This document shows positions 25,711 to 34,587 of a stretch of 64,000 nt of DNA, in pieces. The notes under the pieces are model-generated. The model did not search any database. It saw only the letters and a list, made by a program, of their open reading frames with translations, and was not told the DNA's origin. This DNA comes from JAFTYO01 sp045611785. Its GTDB lineage: Bacteria > Pseudomonadota > Alphaproteobacteria > RF32 > CAG-239. Where the stretch lies: contig JAZKXV010000023.1 in NCBI GenBank assembly GCA_045611785.1, positions 1-64,000 of the forward strand. Reading direction: 5' to 3'. The position numbers were made by a program, and so were the translations under genes. Positions within the stretch are counted from its first letter, which is position 1. The number at the start of each line of letters is the position of its first letter.

Positions 25711-26856
25711 ATGGAAAATCAACACACAAAAAAAGTATATTCCGGACTTATTTTGTTATTAATTATCGGCGCATTTTTACTGGGATATTTTACATTTTAT
25801 TTTCACAACAAATCATCTATGGAAAAACCTATGCATCCTGTTCCTGTTAGCAACTCATTGGTCTTGAACACAGAGCCCATACAACCGCAAAACATTGAAT
25901 TTACACATGAATATATCGGACGCGTTATTCCGATACATGAAACATATGTCCAACCATATATAAACGGTTATATTGACAAGATATTAGTAAGTGGCGGAGA
26001 TTATGTAAAAAAAGGCGACATTTTGCTTATTTTAGAACAATCTGAATATAAAGCTCAGCTTGATGCTGCATATGCAAGCATCATAAAAGCACAAGCGAAT
26101 CTTAACAATGCACAGCTTTATTTTGAGCGCACACAAAAGGCAAAATCTTCAGTTTCTCAGGCTGAAGCAGATAAAGCAAAAGCAGATTTTTTAAGTGCTA
26201 AAGCAAATTTGGAAGAAGCTCAAGCTAATTTTGATTTAGCAAAAGTTAATTTTAAATATACATTTTTAACTTCCCCAATAAACGGTATCGCAGGTGATAT
26301 TGCTTTAACCGTCGGAAATTATGTATCTCCATCTTCAGGACCATTATTTTCAATTGTGCAAATAAGTCCTATAAGGGTTAGATTTTCCATTACCGATAAA
26401 GAATATTTACAAAAAGTAGCAAAAGGAAATTTGTTTAAAAAAGAAGAAATTATGTTAAAGCTAAGTAATGGGCATATTTTTCCGAACAAAGGAACTTTTA
26501 AATATACCGATAACAGTATAGATAAATCTTCAAACAGCATAAATATATATGTAGATTTTGAAAATGTCGGCAAAACATTATTACCTAACACTTATGTTAC
26601 TGTATTGGTAAAAGAAGTTTTTAATGACGCCCTGAAAATTTCAAAAGAATTTATTTATCTTAATGCTGAAGGAGCATATGTTTACATAATAAAAAATGGC
26701 AAAATAGCAAAAGAAAATCTTACAATTTTAGCAGATGATGATACATTTTTTATTGTTCAAAACACTCTTAATACTTCTGACCAATTAATTACACAAACCA
26801 TCAAGCCTAATGATTTAGGTAAAAAAGCAAATCCAAATATAAAGGATGTAAAATAA
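25711..26856 (+). CDS. RND efflux periplasmic adaptor (AcrA/MexA-like)
   Basis: HlyD/AcrA-family membrane fusion protein of 381 aa. One N-terminal membrane anchor (SGLILLLIIGAFLLGYFTFYF, no lipobox) precedes the biotinyl-lipoyl halves (VQPYINGYIDKILVSGGDYV and FTFLTSPINGIAGD type motifs), a helical hairpin (about 110-170) rich in Ala/Gln, and the beta-barrel and membrane-proximal domains. It bridges the inner-membrane pump and the outer-membrane channel encoded by the next two genes, and its stop overlaps the pump start by 1 nt (TAATG). No regulator gene is adjacent. Confidence 0.92.
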   Translation: MENQHTKKVYSGLILLLIIGAFLLGYFTFYFHNKSSMEKPMHPVPVSNSLVLNTEPIQPQNIEFTHEYIGRVIPIHETYVQPYINGYIDKILVSGGDYVKKGDILLILEQSEYKAQLDAAYASIIKAQANLNNAQLYFERTQKAKSSVSQAEADKAKADFLSAKANLEEAQANFDLAKVNFKYTFLTSPINGIAGDIALTVGNYVSPSSGPLFSIVQISPIRVRFSITDKEYLQKVAKGNLFKKEEIMLKLSNGHIFPNKGTFKYTDNSIDKSSNSINIYVDFENVGKTLLPNTYVTVLVKEVFNDALKISKEFIYLNAEGAYVYIIKNGKIAKENLTILADDDTFFIVQNTLNTSDQLITQTIKPNDLGKKANPNIKDVK

Positions 26857-29800
26857 TGTTTTCAAAATTTTTTATAGACAGACCTCGTTTTGCAATTGTT
26901 CTCTCTATTGTATTAATGCTTTTAGGAACATTAGCGATTTTTGTTTTGCCGATTTCTCAATATCCGCAAATTACTCCGCCGCAAATTGTGGTTAAAACAA
27001 CCTATCCCGGAGCAAATGCTCAGGTTTTGGTTGATACTGTTGCCATCCCGATTGAAAACAAAATCAATGGTGTTGAAAACATGATTTATATGTCATCAAC
27101 TTCTGATGATAGCGGAAATTATAACTTAACCATAACTTTTAACGTTGGTTCTGATCCTGATATATCTCAAGTTAAAGTACAAAATCGTTTACAACAAGTC
27201 AGTTCAGATTTACCCGAAATTGTTAATCAGCAGGGTGTTGATGTATCCACGCAGAACCCTAACATATTAGGTCTTTTAGTATTGAGATCCCCTAATAAAA
27301 CTTATGATAATTTATATTTAAGTAATTATGCATACACCAACTTGCAAAATCCTTTAGCACGAGTTAAAGGTGTTGGAGATGTCCAAATTTTTGGTCCGCA
27401 ATATAGCATGCGAATTTGGTTAGACACACAAAAAATGGCTGCTCTTAATTTAGATAGTGACACCATAATTAATGCTGTCAAACAGCAAAACATTCAAGCG
27501 TCTGTCGGAAGTATAGGAACAGCTCCTTCGAACAAAAACACAAACATGGTTTTATCGTTAACAGCTAAGGGCTTACTAAACAGTGTTGAGGATTTTAAAA
27601 ACATCATTATTGCCACAAGCAAAACCGGATCTGTAACATATTTAAAAGACGTTGCTAAAATTGAGTTAGGGGCGGACACTTACAGCTTAACATCAAATTA
27701 TAAAAATGAGCCTGCTGTAATAATTGCAGTAAATCAAACGCCAAACTCAAATTCATTAGAAATTATGAAAAATATAAAACAAGAAATTAAAAAACTATCT
27801 CAACATTTTCCTGATGATATAAATTTAAGCGTTGCTTACGATTCTACATCTTACGTCAGCGCCTCAATTGACAGTATTATAGAAACGCTGATAATTACAT
27901 TTATATTAGTCGTAATTATTACTTATGTTTTTTTACAAAAGATACGAACAACCTTAATTCCGCTGTTTACTATTCCGGTATCATTGATTGCAACATTTAT
28001 CATCATTTATATGTTGGGATTTGACATTAATATATTAACATTATTTGCCATGATTTTAGCAATCGGTCTTGTAGTTGATGATGCCATTATTGTAGTTGAG
28101 CGTGTTCAATATTTGATGTTATACGAAAAACTAAATGCTTATAAAGCTGCCGTTAAAGCAATGCAACAAATAAGCGGAGCCATAATTGCCACCACATTTG
28201 TTTTGTTATCAATCTTTATTCCGGTAGGCTTGATGGCCGGTATCACCGGAAAAATATATCAGCAATTTGCGATTGCCATTGCAACATCTGTTGTTTTTTC
28301 AGCCATAAACGCCCTCACATTGAGCCCTGCTCTTTGCGCAATTTTACTCAAACCGGAAACCGGTAAAGAAGCAACAGGATTTTTTAAATTTTTTGATAAA
28401 AGCCTTGAGTGGTGCAAGCAAAAATATTTATCTGCCGTAACATTTTTTACTCAAAAACTGTTAGTTACAGTTTTAACCGTTTTGGCTGCCATATTATTAA
28501 TTTTTATATCATTGCAACATACTCCTACATCTTTTATGCCTGAAGAAGATCAAGGAATTATATTTGCAAACATTCAACTAAAAGATACAGCAAGTATTAA
28601 TCAAACGGAACAAGTGTTACATAATTTAACCGAAAAACTTTTAAAAATTGATGGGATTGATTATGCAGTTACTGTTGCTGGATACAGCATGCTTGGCGGA
28701 AAAGGAGAAAATGTAGCATTAGGAGTAATAGGCTTAAAAAACTGGAACGAGCGAAAAACAAAAGACACATCATTAAATGAAATTATCACAACACTTACTA
28801 AAGAATTCGGCTCAGATAAAAATGCACAAATTGACTTTTTTGCACCGCCTTCTATTCCTGGTGTAGGTAAAAGCGACGGATTATCTTTAGAGCTATTGGC
28901 TGCAGAAGGAAATATTACACCATCTGATTTATATAAGTCTTTGCAAACATATCTGGAAAAATTAAATTCATCACCTGATATATCTTATGCTTTCAGCACT
29001 TTTACCTCCGATACGCCACATATTTATCTTGATATAGACAGAGACAAATTGCAATCTTACAACATCGGAGTATCAAATTTGTTTTCAACACTGCAAAATA
29101 ACTTAGGCTCAAGATATATCAACAACATTACTTTAAGTGGACAAACCAATAAAGTAATTATTCAGGCAGATTTTGCAAACAGAGCAGATATTGCAGATAT
29201 TAATAATTTATATGTTACGGCAACTGACGGAACAAAGGTGAAAATAAAAAGTTTTGCCACTTTAAAAACTTCGGTTAGTCCAAAAATTATTTATCGCTAT
29301 AATCAATACACAAGTGCTTCAATAAATGCACAAAGCGCAACAGGAGTAAGCTCCGGAACAGCCATTGAAAATATTTCTGAAATTGCGCAAAACACTCTTG
29401 CCAAAGGACTTGAAATTGCTTGGACAGGGTTAACTTTACAAGAAGTTGAAGCTCAAGGATTAGCAATAATTTTAATTTCGCTTGCTCTTGTCTTTTGCTA
29501 TTTGTTTTTGGTTGCTTTATATGAAAGTTGGATGCTTTCTTTTTCCGTCATGTTTTCAACGGTATTTGCTATTTTAGGTGCAATCGGCGGATTACATATA
29601 ATGAACCAGCCTTTAAGCATCTATGCACAACTTGGTTTAATTATGCTTATAGGACTTGCTGCTAAAAATGCAATTTTGATTGTTGAATTTACTAAAGAAT
29701 ATAGAGAAAAAGGTGAAAGCATATTAGTTGCTTCGCAAAAAGGTGCTGCTGAACGTTTTAGAGCCGTATTAATGACAGCCTTAACATTTATTTTCGGCGT

Positions 29801-29993
29801 ATTTCCAATGATTGTTGCCAAAGGCGCCGGTGCTGCTTCTCAGATTGCTATAGGAAGTTCCGTATTTTTCGGCATGATTACCGCCACCTTCGTAGGCATC
29901 ATTTTCATCCCTGCCCTTTTTGCATTATTTGAAACAATTAAAGAGCACTTTAGCCAACAAAATGACATTAATAAGGAACAAGAAAATGCATAA
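26856..29993 (+). CDS. RND multidrug efflux pump (HAE1/AcrB-like)
   Basis: Proton-driven inner-membrane trimeric exporter of 1045 aa, standard for HAE1. The N-terminal MFSKFFIDRPRFAIVLSIV begins TM1. The long periplasmic loops hold PGANAQVLVDTVAIPIE and the TM4 segment GLVVDDAIIVVERVQ has the paired Asp of the proton relay (DD). TM10-12 have GLAAKNAILIVEFTKE, with the matching Lys. Substrates may include drugs, bile salts or dyes, in keeping with a gut habitat (inference). Middle gene of a three-gene operon. Confidence 0.94.
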   Translation: MFSKFFIDRPRFAIVLSIVLMLLGTLAIFVLPISQYPQITPPQIVVKTTYPGANAQVLVDTVAIPIENKINGVENMIYMSSTSDDSGNYNLTITFNVGSDPDISQVKVQNRLQQVSSDLPEIVNQQGVDVSTQNPNILGLLVLRSPNKTYDNLYLSNYAYTNLQNPLARVKGVGDVQIFGPQYSMRIWLDTQKMAALNLDSDTIINAVKQQNIQASVGSIGTAPSNKNTNMVLSLTAKGLLNSVEDFKNIIIATSKTGSVTYLKDVAKIELGADTYSLTSNYKNEPAVIIAVNQTPNSNSLEIMKNIKQEIKKLSQHFPDDINLSVAYDSTSYVSASIDSIIETLIITFILVVIITYVFLQKIRTTLIPLFTIPVSLIATFIIIYMLGFDINILTLFAMILAIGLVVDDAIIVVERVQYLMLYEKLNAYKAAVKAMQQISGAIIATTFVLLSIFIPVGLMAGITGKIYQQFAIAIATSVVFSAINALTLSPALCAILLKPETGKEATGFFKFFDKSLEWCKQKYLSAVTFFTQKLLVTVLTVLAAILLIFISLQHTPTSFMPEEDQGIIFANIQLKDTASINQTEQVLHNLTEKLLKIDGIDYAVTVAGYSMLGGKGENVALGVIGLKNWNERKTKDTSLNEIITTLTKEFGSDKNAQIDFFAPPSIPGVGKSDGLSLELLAAEGNITPSDLYKSLQTYLEKLNSSPDISYAFSTFTSDTPHIYLDIDRDKLQSYNIGVSNLFSTLQNNLGSRYINNITLSGQTNKVIIQADFANRADIADINNLYVTATDGTKVKIKSFATLKTSVSPKIIYRYNQYTSASINAQSATGVSSGTAIENISEIAQNTLAKGLEIAWTGLTLQEVEAQGLAIILISLALVFCYLFLVALYESWMLSFSVMFSTVFAILGAIGGLHIMNQPLSIYAQLGLIMLIGLAAKNAILIVEFTKEYREKGESILVASQKGAAERFRAVLMTALTFIFGVFPMIVAKGAGAASQIAIGSSVFFGMITATFVGIIFIPALFALFETIKEHFSQQNDINKEQENA

Positions 29994-31377
29994 ATTTTTG
30001 CTATTATCAGTATCTGCAATTATAACTTCTTGCACCGTCGGACCAAAATATTTTGAACCTAAAGTTTATGAGGACAAACAAATTGCAGAAGCATTAAAAC
30101 TAAACAATACCGATTTAAAAATTTCAAGCAATTGGTATGAGCAGTTTGAAGATGAAAAATTAAACACACTTATTAATTATGCGCTTCTTAACAGCCCTGA
30201 TATAATGAGCTCCATTTCAAAATTAAGACAAGCAAGAACCTTAGTGTTAATTAATCGAACCGATTTTTTGCCAATGCTAAATCTAAATTCAAAGTACGAC
30301 TATGCAAAAGTAAGCAAAAACATCGGATTAACTTCCAATACAGACTATTTTCAACTAGGATTTGATGCTTCATGGGAGTTAGATATATGGGGCAAAGGAA
30401 GACTGTTAAATATGCAAACAACAGCCCAACTGGAAAAAGCCTTATATAGTTTGCAAAATATAAAATCAGTTGTTACGGCAGAAGTAGCAACCATATTTTT
30501 TGAACTCAAAACCACCCACGAAAACTTAAGAATCGCACACGAAAACATAAAATTACAACAAGAAATTTTTAATACGGTGGCTGAAAAATATCACGCAGGC
30601 CTTGCTGACAGTAGCGCATATAACCAAGCAAAATATATTTTAGAAAGCACCAAAGCTCTTGTTCCGACGTTAGAAAGCAATGAAGCAATCTTAAAAAATG
30701 CTTTAGCTGTTTTATGTGGTACATTACCAGACAGATTACCTGTAATTTTAACATTAAAAGATACAAACCCCTTAAACAAAGTATATAAATATAATTTGCA
30801 TGCACTTTACAATTTACCTGCTTCCATAATTCGAACCAGACCGGATGTAAAAGCTGCAGAAAGAGCTTTAGCGGCTCAAAATGCCGCCATAGGACAAGCT
30901 GTTGCCGAATTGTATCCTAATATCAGCATAAGCGCTTTGTTTGGTATGCAATCTAAAAATATTTCCAATTTATTTAATTCTGACAGCAACACATATAGCT
31001 ATATTCCCACCTTGAGTTTACCTATTTTTAATTGGGATAAGCTTTCAAACAATGTAATTTTACAACATCAAATTAAGCAAGAAGCATATCAAAATTATCG
31101 CAAAACCATATTACAAACCGTAGAAGAATTAAACAACGCCATTATTGCAATTCAAAAAGAAATTCAAAGTAACAAAGCAAACCGCAATGCCGTATACAGT
31201 ATGCGACAAGTTTTAGACAATATGAAAGAAAAGTACGCCAACGGCTTAATTGAGTTTTCAGACTTATTGCAAGCTCAACAAAACTTACTCAGCGCACAAA
31301 CCAACCTTGCCACATCAAATGGTAACATCTTCAAAAACATTGTTGCTTTTTATAAAGCTACCGGAGGCGGATACTAA
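29986..31377 (+). CDS. Outer-membrane efflux lipoprotein (OprM/NodT-like)
   Basis: TolC-family outer-membrane channel. The start at 29986 overlaps the pump gene by 8 nt and has AAGGA upstream; it gives a lipoprotein signal peptide with lipobox ITSC. The mature part has the N-terminal VGPKYFEPKV typical of OprM-type factors, NWYEQFEDEKLNTLI, and two internal repeats of the helical barrel with ALLNSPDI and IIRTRPDVKAAERALAAQNAAIG. About 463 aa. It completes a tripartite efflux system with the two genes upstream. Confidence 0.93.
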   Translation: MHKFLLLSVSAIITSCTVGPKYFEPKVYEDKQIAEALKLNNTDLKISSNWYEQFEDEKLNTLINYALLNSPDIMSSISKLRQARTLVLINRTDFLPMLNLNSKYDYAKVSKNIGLTSNTDYFQLGFDASWELDIWGKGRLLNMQTTAQLEKALYSLQNIKSVVTAEVATIFFELKTTHENLRIAHENIKLQQEIFNTVAEKYHAGLADSSAYNQAKYILESTKALVPTLESNEAILKNALAVLCGTLPDRLPVILTLKDTNPLNKVYKYNLHALYNLPASIIRTRPDVKAAERALAAQNAAIGQAVAELYPNISISALFGMQSKNISNLFNSDSNTYSYIPTLSLPIFNWDKLSNNVILQHQIKQEAYQNYRKTILQTVEELNNAIIAIQKEIQSNKANRNAVYSMRQVLDNMKEKYANGLIEFSDLLQAQQNLLSAQTNLATSNGNIFKNIVAFYKATGGGY

Positions 31378-31380
31378 AAA

Positions 31381-31842
31381 CTATATATGATCAACATCTG
31401 TGAGAATTTGTTGCAGTTTTTCTGTAAATTGGTTAACTACCGCAGATAATTTTGCATCAGTATCGCTTAAATCAGCTTCTTTAGAAACTTCAACAATTTT
31501 CTCTATAGGTTTTTCAACCTCAATAATCTTCTCAACAATTTTTTCTACTTCGACGATTTTTTCTACCGGCTTTTCAACCTCAACTATTTTTTCAATTACC
31601 TTTTCTATAACCTTCGGTTCACAAGCAGGTGCAAGACCTTTTTTTGTATCTTCAAGTTCATCAGCAAGCAAAAGACCTACCATAGCCAAAAGCATATTTT
31701 CATTTATTTGACCATTTCCGGCAGTTAACATTTTTGCCTTACTATCAAGCATGCGAGAAAGTTTTATAATATGAGCTTCTTGCCCATCATCACAAGCAAT
31801 TGCATATTCTCTTGAATTAATTGTTATTGTTACTTGAGCCAT
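31381..31842 (-). CDS. zapA: Cell division protein ZapA with decapeptide-repeat insert
   Basis: FtsZ-associated protein that bundles and stabilises the Z ring. The N-terminal 85 residues match ZapA (VTITINSREYAIACDDGQE, ..LLLADELED). Between the core and the C-terminal helix lies an insert of four near-identical 10-residue units of the form EKIVEVEKPV (about residues 90-130), which lengthens the protein to 153 aa against roughly 110 usual. The unit is charged and probably forms a stiff helix or beta spacer. It overlaps the coiled-coil gene upstream by 26 nt, the usual alphaproteobacterial pair. Confidence 0.88.
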   Translation of the reverse strand: MAQVTITINSREYAIACDDGQEAHIIKLSRMLDSKAKMLTAGNGQINENMLLAMVGLLLADELEDTKKGLAPACEPKVIEKVIEKIVEVEKPVEKIVEVEKIVEKIIEVEKPIEKIVEVSKEADLSDTDAKLSAVVNQFTEKLQQILTDVDHI

Positions 31843-32080
31843 CTTCTTTTAACACCATATCAATTTTTTGAACCACATTTGTTACTTTTCCCAAAGTGTT
31901 GGTAACCGTTTCTTTTAACATTTCGATTTGTTTTACTTTTTCAGACATATTATGTTTATATGACTGACGTTGTTGAAAAACAGCATTTTTCTTATTTTGT
32001 AAAACAACCTGAAGTTTTTGAACAACCTCTTCAAAATCGCTTAAAGCTTTGGCTGTTTGCGGTAAATTTTCAATATCCAT
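31817..32080 (-). CDS. Small coiled-coil protein upstream of zapA (DUF4164-like)
   Basis: 87 aa, almost entirely alpha-helical with heptad-like spacing (LSDFEEVVQKLQVVLQNKKNAV, ..MSEKVKQIEMLKETVTNTL), ending in SSNNNN. Small coiled-coil proteins of this kind (DUF4164) precede zapA in many alphaproteobacteria and are thought to act with it in division (from memory). The 26-nt overlap supports co-translation. There is no membrane segment. Confidence 0.7.
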   Translation of the reverse strand: MDIENLPQTAKALSDFEEVVQKLQVVLQNKKNAVFQQRQSYKHNMSEKVKQIEMLKETVTNTLGKVTNVVQKIDMVLKEDGSSNNNN

Positions 32081-32172
32081 CTATTTTTTACTTCCATTTT
32101 TTTCCGATGTAGTTTATATTGCTTTTCAAGATACATTTTTTTTAATTTTAATACAAGAAGCAAAAACACATT

Positions 32173-32685
32173 ATGCAAAAGTTTATTATCAACATTACAG
32201 AACCTGCTTATGATCTTTTAGAAGACCTCCAATCGGAGTGTTTTTTATTAAAATCAGATTTACCGTCAACATTTATTGCCGAATTTGCAAACAAGGCAAA
32301 ACAAAAAGGGAAACTTGTTCTTTCAGACAGTACACAAACCAGCATTGATCATAACCTTGATGGTATAATAATTGATTTATCAAAATCTGAAAACATAAAA
32401 GCTGATTATGAAAAATTTACCACAGGCTTAAAAAAGAAATTTATCGGTGCAATTTGCCGTAACAGACGACACGAAGCTATGCTTGTGGGCGAATGCGAAC
32501 CTGATTTTGTTATTTTTAGAGCATGGGTTGACGGTCAAGAAAAAGTTCAAGAGCTTACATCATGGTTTGCCGAAATGTTTTTATTGCAATCTGCGCTTTT
32601 GCCAGTTGAAGAGGTCGACTTTTCACTTTTTGCCACAGATTTTGTAATTTTAGATGACATAAAATATAAAATTTTTGTTGCTTAA
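32173..32685 (+). CDS. ThiE-like protein lacking the phosphate-binding motif
   Basis: 170 aa. The segment RHEAMLVGECEPDFVIFRAWVDG and the later LTSWFAEMFLLQSAL resemble the alphaproteobacterial thiamine-phosphate-synthase-like proteins that sit before efp (from memory). The usual GPxFPT phosphate loop is absent, however, replaced by FRAWVDGQ. Length is also below a full ThiE barrel (about 210). It is best read as a TIM-barrel relic or a repurposed member; true thiamine synthesis activity is unlikely. Family placement is moderate to weak. Confidence 0.45.
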   Translation: MQKFIINITEPAYDLLEDLQSECFLLKSDLPSTFIAEFANKAKQKGKLVLSDSTQTSIDHNLDGIIIDLSKSENIKADYEKFTTGLKKKFIGAICRNRRHEAMLVGECEPDFVIFRAWVDGQEKVQELTSWFAEMFLLQSALLPVEEVDFSLFATDFVILDDIKYKIFVA

Positions 32686-32761
32686 TAAAAAAGATTGGAG
32701 TATGGTGCACTCACTTTTTAATAAATAATCAAATTTAAAATTGTAAATATGGAGATAAAAA

Positions 32762-33325
32762 ATGAAACAACTCGCAGGATCAATCAGAATCGGATGGGTA
32801 ATTGAATATAAAGGTAAACCTTGGACAATTACAAAAGCATCACACATTAAACCTGGTAAAGGCGGCGCTTTTATGCAGGTAGAAATGAAATCTGTTGAAG
32901 AAGGAACAAAAACCAACGAACGCTTCCGCACTGAAGACACAGTTGAAAAAATGATGGTTGAAGATAGAGATTGTCAATTCTTATTCGAAGATGGCAACGG
33001 TCTTACATTTATGGAATGTGAAACATTTGAACAATTTACAATGCCTGAAGACATATTAGGTGATTCTCGTCCATTTTTAACAGACGGTATGACTGTTCGT
33101 ATTTCTCACATTAATTCACGCCCAATCTCTGTTGAACTCCCATTACAAGTTGTATGTACAGTTGTTGAAACTGAACCTGTTGTTAAAGGTCAAACAGCTG
33201 CATCTTCATACAAACCTGCAATTTTAGATAACGGAGTTCGAGTTATGGTTCCTCCATTTATCAATACAGGTGATAAAATTGTAGTTGGCACAACAGAAGC
33301 AACTTATGTTGAAAGAGCTAAATAA
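32762..33325 (+). CDS. efp: Translation elongation factor P
   Basis: EF-P rescues ribosomes stalled at polyproline. 187 aa with three beta domains. The conserved tip loop reads SHIKPGKGGAFMQV, with the modifiable Lys (PGKG) present, and the domain III ends ...FINTGDKIVVGTTEATYVERAK. SD TGGAGA before ATG. The downstream gene starts at the last base of this stop region, so the two are co-translated. No EpmA/EpmB or EarP gene is in the window, so the modification is unknown. Confidence 0.95.
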   Translation: MKQLAGSIRIGWVIEYKGKPWTITKASHIKPGKGGAFMQVEMKSVEEGTKTNERFRTEDTVEKMMVEDRDCQFLFEDGNGLTFMECETFEQFTMPEDILGDSRPFLTDGMTVRISHINSRPISVELPLQVVCTVVETEPVVKGQTAASSYKPAILDNGVRVMVPPFINTGDKIVVGTTEATYVERAK

Positions 33326-34122
33326 TGTCTTACGTATCACCTCTTTTAACATCTTTTGTTAATGCGATTAAAAAGTCAGCATCATCTTTAGATAGAGATT
33401 TTAACGAGTTGGAACAACTTCAAAACTCTATTAAAGGTAACAAGAACTTTGTTTTTAACTCATACTCTCGTATTGAAAAAAACTTAAAAGCAGAGCTTGC
33501 TAAAATTCGTCCTGACTTACCAATTTTTACACCATCTGATAAAATTGCCGGAAATTCATATTTTGCAATTTCTCCTATTGATGGTCTTGTAAACTTTGCG
33601 CATGGCAATCCTAATTTTTCCGTTTGCGCCGCATTAATCGAAAACGGAACAATTATCTGCTCAGTTGTTTATAACCCTTCAAGAGATGAAACATTTTTTG
33701 CTGAAAAAGGAAAAGGTGCATACAAAGAAGGTTATCGTAACCATGAACGTTTAAGAGTTTCTGCGACTAAAGATCTTGAAACAGCATTAATTTCATGTTC
33801 TGTTAACAACGAACAAATTGTTGAAAATGTTAAAGTTTTAGGTTCAATTGCCGCAAAAACCGGCGATTTACGCATTAGCGGTTCAATAGCACAAGATTTG
33901 GCTTATTTAGCAGGTGGTAAACTTGATGCATTTGTAGGCTTAGCTACACATATTGCATCAATTGCAGCCGGAGTGTTGTTAGTTAAGGAAGCCGGCGGTT
34001 CTGTTAGAGGTATAAACCAAACAGATACACGTGTTGAAGATTTAAGCCAAATTTTTAAAAGCGGAAATTTAGTTGCATCAAACTTTAATCTTAATCAAAA
34101 AGTTTTTGAAATTTTTAAATAA
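33325..34122 (+). CDS. SuhB/inositol-monophosphatase-like protein without metal ligands
   Basis: 265 aa with the fold-marking sequences of the IMPase/SuhB family (SPIDGLVNFAHGNPNFSVCAALI, ..LRISGSIAQDLAYLAGGKLDAFVGL, ..AAGVLLVKEAGGSV). Where family members have D-P-L/I-D-G-T-x-N-F, it has SPIDGLVNF (83-91): the first metal Asp and the Thr are lost. The upstream EE pair is missing, and the PWDIAAG Asp is replaced by Ser (IASIAAG, 210-216). All three metal sites are therefore affected. It lies directly after efp in one transcript. SuhB is also known as a transcription/ribosome-assembly factor independent of catalysis, which offers a possible role. Confidence 0.8.
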   Translation: MSYVSPLLTSFVNAIKKSASSLDRDFNELEQLQNSIKGNKNFVFNSYSRIEKNLKAELAKIRPDLPIFTPSDKIAGNSYFAISPIDGLVNFAHGNPNFSVCAALIENGTIICSVVYNPSRDETFFAEKGKGAYKEGYRNHERLRVSATKDLETALISCSVNNEQIVENVKVLGSIAAKTGDLRISGSIAQDLAYLAGGKLDAFVGLATHIASIAAGVLLVKEAGGSVRGINQTDTRVEDLSQIFKSGNLVASNFNLNQKVFEIFK

Positions 34123-34137
34123 AAGGTAAAAAAACTC

Positions 34138-34166
34138 TTGATAAATTTATTTGATTAGGTTATAAG
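34138..34166 (+). promoter_or_regulatory. Promoter of rpmE
   Basis: TTGATA (34138-34143), 17-nt spacer, TATAAG (34161-34166). It lies between the SuhB-like gene and rpmE, giving rpmE an independent start. Confidence 0.5.
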
Positions 34167-34209
34167 TGCATAAATTTTGTTATAGAGTTTAAGTATTGGA
34201 GAAGAAAAA

Positions 34210-34443
34210 ATGAAAAAAGGTATTCATCCTGACTATCACGAAATCACATATGTGATGACTGACGGCACAGAATGCAAAGTTAAAAGCACATGGGGTAAAG
34301 AAGGTGCTAAAATGAATTTGGAAATTGACCCTAAATCTCACCCAGCATGGACAGGTGTTCATCGTATGGTTGACACAGGTGGTCAAGTTTCTAAATTTAA
34401 CAGCAAATTCGGTGCTTTTGGTATTAAAAGTGGCACAAACTAA
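34210..34443 (+). CDS. rpmE: Ribosomal protein bL31
   Basis: 77-aa large-subunit protein. MKKGIHPDYHEITYVMTDG and the central TWGKEG, DPKSHPAWTG match alphaproteobacterial L31. It lacks the CxxC zinc cysteines (C-minus form), as is normal for this class. SD TTGGAGAAG before ATG. Followed by a terminator. Confidence 0.95.
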   Translation: MKKGIHPDYHEITYVMTDGTECKVKSTWGKEGAKMNLEIDPKSHPAWTGVHRMVDTGGQVSKFNSKFGAFGIKSGTN

Positions 34444-34470
34444 TATTTGCTATTCTTAGATAATTTTAAA

Positions 34471-34496
34471 AGCACCGACGAATCGGTGCTTTTTTA
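34471..34496 (+). terminator. Terminator of rpmE
   Basis: AGCACCGA/TCGGTGCT stem with a CGAA tetraloop and six Ts. Confidence 0.85.
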
Positions 34497-34514
34497 TATT
34501 CGACATATATAAAT

Positions 34515-34544
34515 AAAAAAAACGACGCCTTGAGGGCGTCGTTT
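34515..34544 (-). terminator. Terminator of the barrel/lipoprotein pair
   Basis: AACGACGCC/GGCGTCGTT stem with an A-run at 34515-34520, which gives a U-tract on the minus strand. It lies about 45 nt downstream of the minus-strand gene ending at 34588. Confidence 0.75.
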
Positions 34545-34587
34545 TCAGAATAATACTAGGAGAACCTTAGCCCTCTCCTATTGGGCT

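Noticed and set aside
31497..31620. A CRISPR-like or tandem DNA repeat
   Set aside because: The 30-nt periodicity is the coding trace of the ZapA decapeptide repeats; there are no unique spacers.
34210..34443. L31 without zinc cysteines
   Set aside because: This is the ordinary C-minus form in alphaproteobacteria.
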